DNA of 57,879 bases from Sedimenticola sp. (GTDB taxonomy: Bacteria > Pseudomonadota > Gammaproteobacteria > Chromatiales > Chromatiaceae): positions 1 to 57,879 of the forward strand of contig JALVEB010000214.1 in NCBI GenBank assembly GCA_027008705.1. Direction: 5' to 3'. The translations under genes were made by a program, and so were the position numbers. Positions within the stretch are counted from its first letter, which is position 1, and every line of letters begins with the position of its first letter. This document shows, piece after piece, positions 33,371 through 41,776 of the stretch. The notes beneath the pieces are model-generated. The model saw only the letters and a list, made by a program, of their open reading frames with translations, was not told the origin of the DNA and made no database searches.

Positions 33371-33874
33371 TCAGTTCCTGATATAGATCGGGTAAGCGGT
33401 ATTGATGCCGCCACGGCGGCTGGTGTATCCCTCGATCGGGAAGCCAAGCCCGGAGGGGCCGCGCCAGGGTCGCGAGCGACGTTTGTCGCGCTTGCGCCAG
33501 GCATGCAGGATGGCGTCGATCACCTGTTTGTGACTCAGGCGATCGGGAAACAAGGTGGAGAACTTGCTCTTCCAGCGTTTCTCGCGGCGGTCATAGATCT
33601 CGACCTGGGCGGTGTAGACGCCGGCCTTGTTCGGCCGGCTCTTGATGCGCTTCACGCGCGCGTTGCGTGGGTTCTTGCCGCCGGGTCGGGCGTGAAAGCC
33701 GGTAGGCTTGCCGCGCCGGTTGATCTCGCCCTGGAAGATATGGGTGAGATTGATCTGCGGGCGGGTCTTGGACCAGCCGCGCCATGCATCGGGTTGATTG
33801 CGCGCGCCGGCCGGGCTGCCGAGCAGCAGCGCCAGGGCAATGAGAATCCCGGTGAAAAAAGGCTTGTGCTTCAT
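33371..33874 (-). CDS. Secreted EndoU-like nuclease (bacterial EndoU family)
   Basis: A 167-residue, strongly basic protein. A Sec signal peptide covers residues 1-24 (MKHKPFFTGILIALALLLGS, cleaved after AGA). The body has the bacterial EndoU pattern: INLTHIFQGEINRRGKPTGF with His45, then His61 (FHARPGG), Lys candidates at 83 and 103, a STLFP segment (Ser106/Thr107) and aromatic YPIY at the end. EndoU folds are RNases used as toxins in contact-dependent systems. Here the domain stands alone with its own signal and is not at the end of a large toxin. It is followed by a small acidic gene. Family call is by motif and needs a profile search. Confidence 0.7.
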   Translation of the reverse strand: MKHKPFFTGILIALALLLGSPAGARNQPDAWRGWSKTRPQINLTHIFQGEINRRGKPTGFHARPGGKNPRNARVKRIKSRPNKAGVYTAQVEIYDRREKRWKSKFSTLFPDRLSHKQVIDAILHAWRKRDKRRSRPWRGPSGLGFPIEGYTSRRGGINTAYPIYIRN

Positions 33875-33989
33875 GCTGGATTTCGATGTGGCTTGCGGAT
33901 GAGGCGGCTTATTCTAGCAGACTGACGAAGCGCTTGAATTTTCCATCGTCCATTCCCATATGGAAAAAGAGTGAAATCAGGAGTCCGCC

Positions 33990-34781
33990 ATGCAAGTGCA
34001 ACCGCCCAATGTCGCCGGGATGTTCTATCCCGACGATCCCTATACGCTGAAACGCGAGCTTCACCAGTTTCTGAGTCAGGCCGACCGCGAGGTTCCGGGC
34101 AGGGTGAAGGCGATCGTCGCGCCTCACGCCGGTTACATCTATTCGGGTCCGGTGGCCGCGAATGCCTACCATGCACTGGCGGCGGTGGCGCCGCGCATCC
34201 GCCGCGTGGTGTTGTTGGCGCCGTCCCACCGCTATGGTTTTCGCGGTTTGGCGACGAGCAGCGCGGATGCCTTCCAGACGCCGCTTGGCGCGGTGCCGGT
34301 CGACAAGCAGGCGGTGGCGGCGATCGCCCGTCTGCCGCAGGTACAGCTTGCCGATCAAGTCTTCGTCGGCGAGCATGCGCTGGAGGTGCAACTGCCGTTT
34401 CTCGAAACCGTGTTGGAGGATTTCGAACTCGTGCCCTTGATCGTCGGCGATGCGACGCCGGAAGAGGTTGCCGAGGTGCTGGAACGGCTGTGGGGTGGCG
34501 ATGAGACCCTGATCGTGGTCAGCTCGGACCTGAGCCATTATCACGACTATGACAGCGCGCGGGCGCGTGACCGCCTGACCGCGGAGCACATCGAACATCT
34601 GGAATCGGAGCGCATTCGCGGTGAGGACGCCTGCGGCGCGCGGCCCCTCAACGGGCTGCTGCTGGCGGCGCGCCGGCACGGCCTGAAGGCCCATGTCGTC
34701 GACCTCCGTAACTCGGGGGACACCGCCGGTGACAAGGATCGCGTGGTCGGTTACGGCGCTTTCGTGTTTACCGAGGAGTGA
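33990..34781 (+). CDS. amrB: AmmeMemoRadiSam system protein B (MEMO1 family)
   Basis: A 263-residue protein starting MQVQPPNVAGMFYPDDPYTL. It has the MEMO/extradiol-dioxygenase-like motifs APHAGYIYSGPVAANAY, LLAPSHRYGF, GEHALEVQLPFLE and VSSDLSHYHDYD. The biochemical role is unsettled; the family is usually linked with AMMECR1 and a radical SAM protein. The AMMECR1 gene follows 8 bp downstream. The radical SAM partner is not in this window. Confidence 0.93.
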   Translation: MQVQPPNVAGMFYPDDPYTLKRELHQFLSQADREVPGRVKAIVAPHAGYIYSGPVAANAYHALAAVAPRIRRVVLLAPSHRYGFRGLATSSADAFQTPLGAVPVDKQAVAAIARLPQVQLADQVFVGEHALEVQLPFLETVLEDFELVPLIVGDATPEEVAEVLERLWGGDETLIVVSSDLSHYHDYDSARARDRLTAEHIEHLESERIRGEDACGARPLNGLLLAARRHGLKAHVVDLRNSGDTAGDKDRVVGYGAFVFTEE

Positions 34782-34789
34782 GAAACGCC

Positions 34790-35368
34790 ATGAGCAGCCA
34801 AACCGAGGACCGCTATACGCCGGAACAGAAAGCCACCCTGTTGCGCGTGGCGCGGAAGAGCATCGAGCACGGTCTTCAGAGCGGGCGACCGCTGCCGGTG
34901 GATGTGAACGCCTTCGACCCGCCGTTGCGCGTGCCCCGCGCAAGCTTCGTCACGCTGACCCAGAACGGTCAGCTGCGCGGTTGTATCGGGCACTTGCAAG
35001 CGGTGCAAGCACTGGTCAGGGATGTCGCCGAGAATGCCTTTGCCGCGGCGTTCAACGATCCGCGTTTCAACCCGCTGAGCGCCGACGAGCTGCCGCGTAC
35101 CCATATCGAGATCTCGATCCTGAGCGAACCGCGGCGGATGAAGGTGGACAGCGAGGTCGATCTGCTACGGCAATTGCGGCCCGGCGTCGATGGATTGATC
35201 CTGGAGGATGGACCCTATCGCGCCACCTTCTTGCCCACCGTGTGGGAGCAACTGCCGGATCCGGGCGAGTTCGTCGCGGCGTTGAAGCGAAAGGCCGGCA
35301 TGCCACCGGGCCACTGGTCCGACAGCATGCGCGTATCGCGCTACCACACCGTCACCTTCGAGGAATGA
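34790..35368 (+). CDS. amrA: AmmeMemoRadiSam system protein A (AMMECR1 family)
   Basis: A 192-residue protein starting MSSQTEDRYTPEQKATLLRV. The AMMECR1 hallmark LRGCIGHLQA is present, then AFNDPRFNPLSADELPRTHI and TFLPTVWEQLPDP. It is co-transcribed with the MEMO1 gene (GAGGAGTGA before the ATG acts as RBS). Function is unknown; a role in enzyme maturation with the radical SAM partner is the common idea. It is convergent with the DUF971-MoaD gene, with stops 2 bp apart. Confidence 0.92.
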   Translation: MSSQTEDRYTPEQKATLLRVARKSIEHGLQSGRPLPVDVNAFDPPLRVPRASFVTLTQNGQLRGCIGHLQAVQALVRDVAENAFAAAFNDPRFNPLSADELPRTHIEISILSEPRRMKVDSEVDLLRQLRPGVDGLILEDGPYRATFLPTVWEQLPDPGEFVAALKRKAGMPPGHWSDSMRVSRYHTVTFEE

Positions 35369-35370
35369 GT

Positions 35371-36012
35371 TCAGGAACGCGGCGGCGATGGTGGGTTCGG
35401 CGAGTTCGGCACCAGGCCGATCTCGTCCCCGCCATCGACGCGCGTGAACGGCTCGGCGAACTGCTTGTTGACCGTTATCCGCACATGGTCGTCGCTCAGC
35501 AGATAGGCCCGGATCGGGTACTGGCGGCGCAGCCAGGCAAGCAGATCCGTGACGGTTTCCACATTCGGAGGAATCTTCCTTTCTTCTGATTCCTTGCCAA
35601 GTTTCTGCGCCAGGTAGTTGAAATACAAAATCCTTATCGTTCTTTCCCCATCCGTCTTGGGATCTCGACGGTAGCCGATCTCTTCGAGGCGGCGGAGGTA
35701 ATCGGCCCAGTTGGCCTCCTGGTTCTCGCCCAGCTCGTAGAGCGTATCCCAGGAGTAGATGCTGGTATCATGCCCATCGTCGAAGACGATGCGGATGGCA
35801 TAGCCGCCTTGCGGTTCGATGGCCTCGATATTGACCCGTTCCTTGCCGGTGACCGGGGTATCCATCGTGCGTACCTCCGCGGCGCGCGAGAACACCCGCA
35901 GGTACTCGCAGGGGTAGTCAAAGCGCCGGCCGTTGTCGAACGTGATCGACAACAGGCGCGACTTCTTGTGCAAATTGATCTCGGTTGGCAGATGCTCGGC
36001 GTGTTCTTTCAT
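35371..36012 (-). CDS. DUF971 domain fused to a MoaD/ThiS-like ubiquitin-fold domain
   Basis: A 213-residue protein. Residues about 1-122 match DUF971 (TEINLHKKSRLLSITFDNGR, SRAAEVRTMD, VNIEAIEPQGGYAIRIVFDD, TSIYSWDTLYELG), a domain also found at the N-terminus of gamma-butyrobetaine hydroxylase and associated with Fe-S proteins. Residues about 123-205 look like MoaD (RILYFNYLAQKLGKESEE, VTDLLAWLRRQYP, VNKQFAEPFTRVDGGDEIGL). The MoaD part ends in a Pro/Ser tail without the GlyGly needed for sulfur carriage. A binding or regulatory role is therefore likelier than sulfur transfer, which is inference. Confidence 0.8.
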   Translation of the reverse strand: MKEHAEHLPTEINLHKKSRLLSITFDNGRRFDYPCEYLRVFSRAAEVRTMDTPVTGKERVNIEAIEPQGGYAIRIVFDDGHDTSIYSWDTLYELGENQEANWADYLRRLEEIGYRRDPKTDGERTIRILYFNYLAQKLGKESEERKIPPNVETVTDLLAWLRRQYPIRAYLLSDDHVRITVNKQFAEPFTRVDGGDEIGLVPNSPNPPSPPRS

Positions 36013-36044
36013 GTTTGAAGTTCCGCGATTGAGAGGGGCGGCAT

Positions 36045-36208
36045 TATACTCGTCGCCTATGGGTTTTCGGGTTTTCGAGACTGTTCCTCGCGTCCGCGGG
36101 CCAGGCGCGGAGACGAGTCATAGCCCATTCCATGGCGAGTTTCCGCAACGACGCCCACAGGTGTGAGGGGCGGTCGCAGTGGCCGAAAATCCATGGGCGC
36201 CGAGTATA
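36045..36208 (+). repeat. Complete MITE-like element, copy 2, with terminal inverted repeats
   Basis: 164 bp bounded by TATACTCGTCGCCTATGGG at the left and, at the right, a sequence whose complement reads TATACTCGGCGCCCATGG. The two ends match at about 22 of 26 positions (GGNTTTTCGG continues the match). Flanking TA dinucleotides are compatible with a Tc1/mariner/IS630-type target duplication. No gene lies within it. Two partial copies lie at 17920 and 57622. Confidence 0.85.
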
Positions 36209-36278
36209 TTGCATCCGGTGCGATTGCCCGGGCCGCAAGAAGCCGCGCCGGGGATCGGTCAGGGCTTCCTTCCTGGCC

Positions 36279-38873
36279 TTATTCCCCCGGTACTTTCAGC
36301 AGCGTCAGGATGTCGTCCGCCGGCATCGGGACGTTCAGCAGGTTGCCTTGGATCTCGTCGCATCGGTGTTCGCGCAGGAAGTCCATCTGCGCGCGGCTTT
36401 CGACGCCCTCGGCGATGACATGCAGGTTCAGACTGTGTCCCATGGCGATGATCGCCGCGGCGATGGCCGCGTCGTTGGCGTCGTCCGGGATGTCGGTGAC
36501 GAAGGAGCGGTCGATCTTGAGGCGTTCGACCGGAAGGCGCTTCAGGTAGCTGAGCGACGAGTAGCCGGTGCCGAAGTCGTCGATGGCGAGATGGAAGCCC
36601 ATGCCCGAGAGCCGTTCCAGGGTGTCCGACATCTGCTGGGTGTTCTCCATCAGCGCGCTTTCGGTGATCTCGAGTTCGATCCGCGACGGGGCGATCTCGA
36701 AGTAGTTCAGGACATCGTCGAAGGTTTCGGCAAGGCCCTTGCGGGAGAGCTGGATGGCCGAGATGTTGATCGCCACGCGGAGTTCGTCCAGCCCCTGCTT
36801 GCGCCATGCGACGATATCCCGGCAGGCGTGGTGCAGCACCAGTTCGCCGAGTTGATGAATCAAGCCAGTGTTTTCGGCGATCTTGATGAATTCCTCGGTC
36901 GGCACCTGCCCGAGTTCGGGATCGAACCAGCGCGCCAGGGCCTCGACGCCGATTACCTGATTGTCCGCGAGACGGTATTGGGTTTGGTAGACCACGCTGA
37001 TGCGGTCCTCGTCGATCGCGCGGCGCAAGGCATTCTCGATCGCCAGCCCTTGGGACACCGGCTCGCTCATCGAAGGATCGAAGAGTTGGTAGTTGTTGCC
37101 GCCGAGATCCTTGGAACGATACATTGCGGTATCGGCGTGTTTCAGCAGTTCGTCGGGGGTGTTGCCATGGTCGGGGTAGAGCGCGATCCCGATGCTGGTG
37201 GTCAGAAAGAGTTCGTGGTCACCAGCCTTCACCGCGGAGTTCAACGCATCGAGGATCTTGCTGGCGATCAGCGCGATGTCATGACGGCTCTGGATGTCCT
37301 GCAGAATGATCGTGAATTCGTCGCCGCCGAGGCGGGAGAGGGTATCGGTCTTGCGCACGCAGGCATTGAGACGCTCGGCGACCACCTTCAACACCTCGTC
37401 GCCGACGCCGTGGCCCAGGGTATCGTTGATGTTCTTGAAGCGGTCGAGATCGAGAAAGCATACCGCCAGCCGGGTGCCGCGCCGCGCCGCCTGATTCAGC
37501 GCCAGTTCGAGGCGGTCGTTGAACAGCTGCCGGTTCGGCAGGTTGGTGAGGACATCGTAGTAGGCGAGGCGGTGCACCTGGTCCTGGATGCGCTGCTGAT
37601 GGGCGACGTCCGAGAACAGGCAGATATAGTGCATGGGTTCGCCGCGCGCATCGCGCACCACCTTGATGTTCAGCCATTCCGGCGCGACGCTGTTGTCGGC
37701 GCGCCGGCTCCAGACCTCGCCCTGCCAGCGTCCGATGCGGCTGATCTCGCGGAACAGGTCGACGAAGAATTCCTTGCCGAGATAGTGCGATGTGAGTTCA
37801 TCGATGGGCAGGCCGATCAGTTCCTCGCGGTCGTAGCCGCTGGTGTCGAGAAAGGCGCTGTTGACCGAGCGGATGGTGCGATGAGGATCGGTGATGACGA
37901 TGCCCTCGAGGGTGTTTTCGAAAACCGTGCTGGCCAGTTTCAGTTCGTCGCGCGCCGCCAGCGCCTTCCACATCATCACGATGGCGAGCAGGGTGCAGAT
38001 CGTCAGGATCAGCACGTAGACCTGCATGCCGACAATGCACGCTGATTCCTCCGGGCAGTTGAACGGTCCGATCCCAAGACGGCTGGCGAGCGAGACCGCA
38101 AAGGCATCCAGGGCGAGGATGGCCAGCGGCTGCCGGCTGCTGAAGCGATACAGCGCCCACATCAATGGCGAGGCCATCAGCATGCCGAACGCCACCGCGA
38201 GCTGGTTTCCCGAACTGGAGAGCAACAGATACAGGCACAGCAGGTTGAGAAGGTGCAACGATGCGGTTTCCAGGCGACCGCGCGCGGGTTGTTCCGGTGG
38301 CGGGTTCCACAGCACGATCAACAGCGGCGCCACGCTGAGCGTGCCGGTCGCCTGCGCCAGAACCTGGGTGACCCAGGGCCCGAATCCCGCCGCCGTTGGA
38401 AGCGCGCCGGCGCCCGCCAACGCCAGAATCCGGGCGCCGGCGAGCGCGAACGGCACGACCGCGCCGAACAGCAGCAGAAACAGCCCAAGGAGACGGAAGC
38501 CGGAACATGGAGCGCCGGTGCGCAGAAAGCGTTTTGCCAGCCAGTGGCCCAGCCCCAGGCCGAGCAGGGCGCCGGCGGCGGCGAACAGCCCGTCGGTCAG
38601 ACCGTGGGGCCTGAGGATCCATTCGCCGCCGATGACCGCCGCCGCCAGCGCCGGCCAGACGCGCGCTCCGCAGACCACCAGGCCGGCAATCGCGACGCCG
38701 GTGGCGGGCCACCACAACGGATAGGCCGGCTGACGCTCTTGCAACCACCAGGTCAACAGCATGGCCAGCAGGTAGAGGACGGCGACCGTCGCCTGTCTTG
38801 CGGGCGGACAGGGCGGATGCGCCGCAGCGGTCCTCATGGGCATGTCGTACCCCGCTTCAGCCGGATGTGTCAT
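36279..38873 (-). CDS. MASE1-like / PAS / GGDEF / EAL cyclic di-GMP signalling protein
   Basis: An 864-residue membrane protein. Residues about 25-300 are multi-helix MASE1-like sensory membrane domain. A PAS domain covers about 310-430 (ANTLEGIVITDPHRTIRSVN-type pattern). GGDEF lies at about 440-600 with intact RLGGDEFTIIL, and EAL at about 620-860 with GVEALARW, DDFGTGYSSL and EGVES. Both c-di-GMP cyclase and phosphodiesterase sites look complete, so it may be bifunctional or ligand-switched. Three in-frame Met lie in the first 13 residues; the start is uncertain by up to 12 codons. It is divergent from polA with 80 bp between them. Confidence 0.9.
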   Translation of the reverse strand: MTHPAEAGYDMPMRTAAAHPPCPPARQATVAVLYLLAMLLTWWLQERQPAYPLWWPATGVAIAGLVVCGARVWPALAAAVIGGEWILRPHGLTDGLFAAAGALLGLGLGHWLAKRFLRTGAPCSGFRLLGLFLLLFGAVVPFALAGARILALAGAGALPTAAGFGPWVTQVLAQATGTLSVAPLLIVLWNPPPEQPARGRLETASLHLLNLLCLYLLLSSSGNQLAVAFGMLMASPLMWALYRFSSRQPLAILALDAFAVSLASRLGIGPFNCPEESACIVGMQVYVLILTICTLLAIVMMWKALAARDELKLASTVFENTLEGIVITDPHRTIRSVNSAFLDTSGYDREELIGLPIDELTSHYLGKEFFVDLFREISRIGRWQGEVWSRRADNSVAPEWLNIKVVRDARGEPMHYICLFSDVAHQQRIQDQVHRLAYYDVLTNLPNRQLFNDRLELALNQAARRGTRLAVCFLDLDRFKNINDTLGHGVGDEVLKVVAERLNACVRKTDTLSRLGGDEFTIILQDIQSRHDIALIASKILDALNSAVKAGDHELFLTTSIGIALYPDHGNTPDELLKHADTAMYRSKDLGGNNYQLFDPSMSEPVSQGLAIENALRRAIDEDRISVVYQTQYRLADNQVIGVEALARWFDPELGQVPTEEFIKIAENTGLIHQLGELVLHHACRDIVAWRKQGLDELRVAINISAIQLSRKGLAETFDDVLNYFEIAPSRIELEITESALMENTQQMSDTLERLSGMGFHLAIDDFGTGYSSLSYLKRLPVERLKIDRSFVTDIPDDANDAAIAAAIIAMGHSLNLHVIAEGVESRAQMDFLREHRCDEIQGNLLNVPMPADDILTLLKVPGE

Positions 38874-38953
38874 TGGGCCGCGTTCCCTCGCCTGAAAAAC
38901 TGCGTAGAATAGCCCGATCGCGCGAGGCCGCGCTTTCGGACGACGATTTCCCC

Positions 38954-41659
38954 ATGGACAAGCCCCCTTTCATTCTGGTCGATGGTTCATCCTACCTGTT
39001 TCGTGCCTATCATGCCTTGCCCCCGCTGACCAACCGCAAGGGCGAGGCGACCGGCGCCACGGTCGGCGTCGTCAACATGTTGCGGAAACTGCTCGATGAG
39101 TACCATCCCAAGCATATCGCGGTGGTCTTCGATGCGCCCGGGAAAACCTTTCGGGACGAGCTCTTTGCGGAATACAAATCCCAGCGCCCGCCGATGCCGG
39201 ACGACCTGCGCGAGCAGATTGCCCCGACCCATGAAATCATCCGCGCGATGGGCCTGCCCTTGTTGGTGGTCGATGGCGTCGAGGCCGACGATGTCATCGG
39301 CACCCTGGCGCGGCGCGCGGCCGCCAGGGGCATGCCGACCCTGATCTCGACCGGCGACAAGGACATGGCGCAGTTGGTCGACGACAAGGTCACGCTGATC
39401 AATACCATGACCGGCGCCTTGCTCGATCGCCAGGGCGTGGTCGACAAGTTCGGCGTGGCGCCGGAGCAGATCGTCGATTTTCTCGCGCTGACCGGGGACA
39501 AGGTCGACAACATCCCGGGGGTTCCTGGCGTCGGCCCGAAGACCGCGGCGAAATGGTTGAAGCAATACGGCGATCTCGACCAGCTGATCGCGCACGCCGA
39601 CGAGATCAAGGGCAAGACCGGTGAAAAGCTGCGTGCCGCGCTCGATCAGCTGGCGTTGTCCCGTGAACTGGCGCGCATCCGGGTCGATCTGGATCTGGGC
39701 GTGGAACCCGAGGCATTGCAGCCCACCGAGCCGGACCGCGAGCGCCTGCGTGAGCTGTATCAGCGCCTCGATGCGCGCCGCCTGCTCGACAGCCTCGATG
39801 TCGATGCGCGCGAGGCCGAGCCGGCCGCGCGACAGGCGGCGGCCGCCGGGGACTACCAGGTCGTGCTCGATGAAGCCGGACTCGAGGACTGGATCGAGCG
39901 CCTGGGGAGCGCCGGGCTGTTCGCCTTCGATACCGAGACCACCAGCCTCGATTATATGCGCGCCGAGGTGGTCGGCGTCTCCTTCGCGGTCGAGGCCGGC
40001 AAGGCCGCCTATGTGCCGGTGGCGCATGTCGGCCCGGATGCGCCGGCGCAGCTCGATCGCGATTGGGTGCTGGCGCGCCTGCGTCCGCTGCTCGAGGATC
40101 CATCGCGACCGAAGCTCGGGCAGAATCTCAAGTACGACAAGAACGTGCTCGCCAATCATGGGGTAACGCTGGAAGGGATTGCGCACGACACCATGCTCGA
40201 ATCCTACGTGCTGAACTCGACCGCGACGCGTCACGACATGGATTCGCTCGCCTCCAGCTATCTGGACCTGCGCACCGTGCATTACGAGGACATCGCCGGC
40301 AAGGGCAAGAAGCAACTGCGTTTCGACCAGATTCCGCTCGAACAAGCCGCTCCCTACGCCGCCGAGGATGCCGACATCACCCTGCGCCTGCATCAGACGC
40401 TGTGGCCCCGCCTGCGGGCCGAGGCCGCCCTGTGCCGGGTTTATCGCGAGATCGAGATGCCGTTGGTGCCGGTCTTGTCACGCATCGAGCGCACCGGCGT
40501 ATGCATCGACCGCCAGCGCCTTGCCGAGCAGGGCGAGGCGCTGGCGCGCCGCCTGCACGAGCTGGAGCAACGCGCCCACGAACTGGCCGGTCACCCATTC
40601 AACCTCGGCTCCCCGAAGCAGATCGGCCAGGTGTTCTTCGAGGAACTCGGTCTGCCGGTGATCTCGAAAACCCCGAAAGGGGCGCCATCCACCGCGGAAT
40701 CGGTGCTCCAGGAGCTTGCCGAGCGGGGTTATGAGCTGCCGGCGGTGCTGCTCGAACACCGCGCCCTGGCCAAGTTGAAATCCACCTACATCGACAAGTT
40801 GCCCGAGATGATCGACCCCGGCAGCGGCCGCGTGCACACCTCGTACCATCAGGCGGTGACCGCCACCGGGCGCCTCAGCTCCTCCGACCCGAATCTCCAG
40901 AACATTCCGGTGCGCAGCGAGGAGGGACGGCGCATCCGCCAGGCCTTCGTGCCGCGCGCCGGCTGGAAGATGCTCGCCGCCGATTACTCCCAGATCGAGC
41001 TGCGCATCATGGCCCATTTGTCCGCCGACGAGGGCCTGTTGCGCGCCTTCGCCGCCGGCATCGACATTCATCGCGCGACCGCCGCGGAGGTCTTCACAAA
41101 TGGCGATCTTGAGGCCGTGAGCAGCGAGCAGCGGCGCTCCGCCAAGGCCATCAACTTCGGTCTGATCTACGGCATGTCGGCCTTCGGCCTGGCCCGCCAG
41201 CTCGGCATCGGGCGCGAACAGGCGCAGGAATACATCGACCGCTACTTCGCCCGCTATCCCGGCGTCAAGGCCTATATGGAGCGCACCCGCGAGGAAGCGC
41301 GCGAAAAAGGCTATGTAGAGACCCTGTTCGGTCGCCGTTTGTATGTGCCGGACATCAAGGCGCGCAATGCGCAGCGTCGCGCCGCCGCCGAGCGCACCGC
41401 GATCAACGCGCCGATGCAGGGCAGCGCCGCCGACATCATCAAGCGCGCGATGATCGCCGTCGACGCCTGGCTGCGGGACAGCGCCGCGCCGGTCGCGATG
41501 CTGATGCAGGTGCACGATGAACTGGTGTTCGAAGCGCGGCCGGAAGCCGTCGCCGAGGCGCGCGCGCGAATCGACGAGCATATGAGCGGAGCCGCCCAAC
41601 TGGCGGTCCCGCTGGTGGTGGAGATCGGTGTCGGCGACAACTGGGACGAAGCCCACTGA
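38954..41659 (+). CDS. polA: DNA polymerase I
   Basis: A 901-residue enzyme starting MDKPPFILVDGSSYLFRAYH. The 5' nuclease domain has VFDAPGKTFRDEL and TGDKDMAQLV; the 3'-5' exonuclease has FAFDTETTSLDYM, so proofreading looks intact; the polymerase domain has DYSQIELRIMAHLS, RRSAKAINFGLIYG and MQVHDELVFEA. It fills gaps and removes Okazaki primers. The frame is open upstream, but the ATG at 38954 matches the family start. Confidence 0.97.
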   Translation: MDKPPFILVDGSSYLFRAYHALPPLTNRKGEATGATVGVVNMLRKLLDEYHPKHIAVVFDAPGKTFRDELFAEYKSQRPPMPDDLREQIAPTHEIIRAMGLPLLVVDGVEADDVIGTLARRAAARGMPTLISTGDKDMAQLVDDKVTLINTMTGALLDRQGVVDKFGVAPEQIVDFLALTGDKVDNIPGVPGVGPKTAAKWLKQYGDLDQLIAHADEIKGKTGEKLRAALDQLALSRELARIRVDLDLGVEPEALQPTEPDRERLRELYQRLDARRLLDSLDVDAREAEPAARQAAAAGDYQVVLDEAGLEDWIERLGSAGLFAFDTETTSLDYMRAEVVGVSFAVEAGKAAYVPVAHVGPDAPAQLDRDWVLARLRPLLEDPSRPKLGQNLKYDKNVLANHGVTLEGIAHDTMLESYVLNSTATRHDMDSLASSYLDLRTVHYEDIAGKGKKQLRFDQIPLEQAAPYAAEDADITLRLHQTLWPRLRAEAALCRVYREIEMPLVPVLSRIERTGVCIDRQRLAEQGEALARRLHELEQRAHELAGHPFNLGSPKQIGQVFFEELGLPVISKTPKGAPSTAESVLQELAERGYELPAVLLEHRALAKLKSTYIDKLPEMIDPGSGRVHTSYHQAVTATGRLSSSDPNLQNIPVRSEEGRRIRQAFVPRAGWKMLAADYSQIELRIMAHLSADEGLLRAFAAGIDIHRATAAEVFTNGDLEAVSSEQRRSAKAINFGLIYGMSAFGLARQLGIGREQAQEYIDRYFARYPGVKAYMERTREEAREKGYVETLFGRRLYVPDIKARNAQRRAAAERTAINAPMQGSAADIIKRAMIAVDAWLRDSAAPVAMLMQVHDELVFEARPEAVAEARARIDEHMSGAAQLAVPLVVEIGVGDNWDEAH

Positions 41660-41776
41660 ACCCGGGTCGAGACGATGCGAGGGCGGGGAGGGGGTCAAGT
41701 TTTCGCGGCGAAGGCCGAAATCCCCGACAACGGCCGGCTGGCCGTCTCCGCCCACTTCATCGAAAAGAGGATGCAG

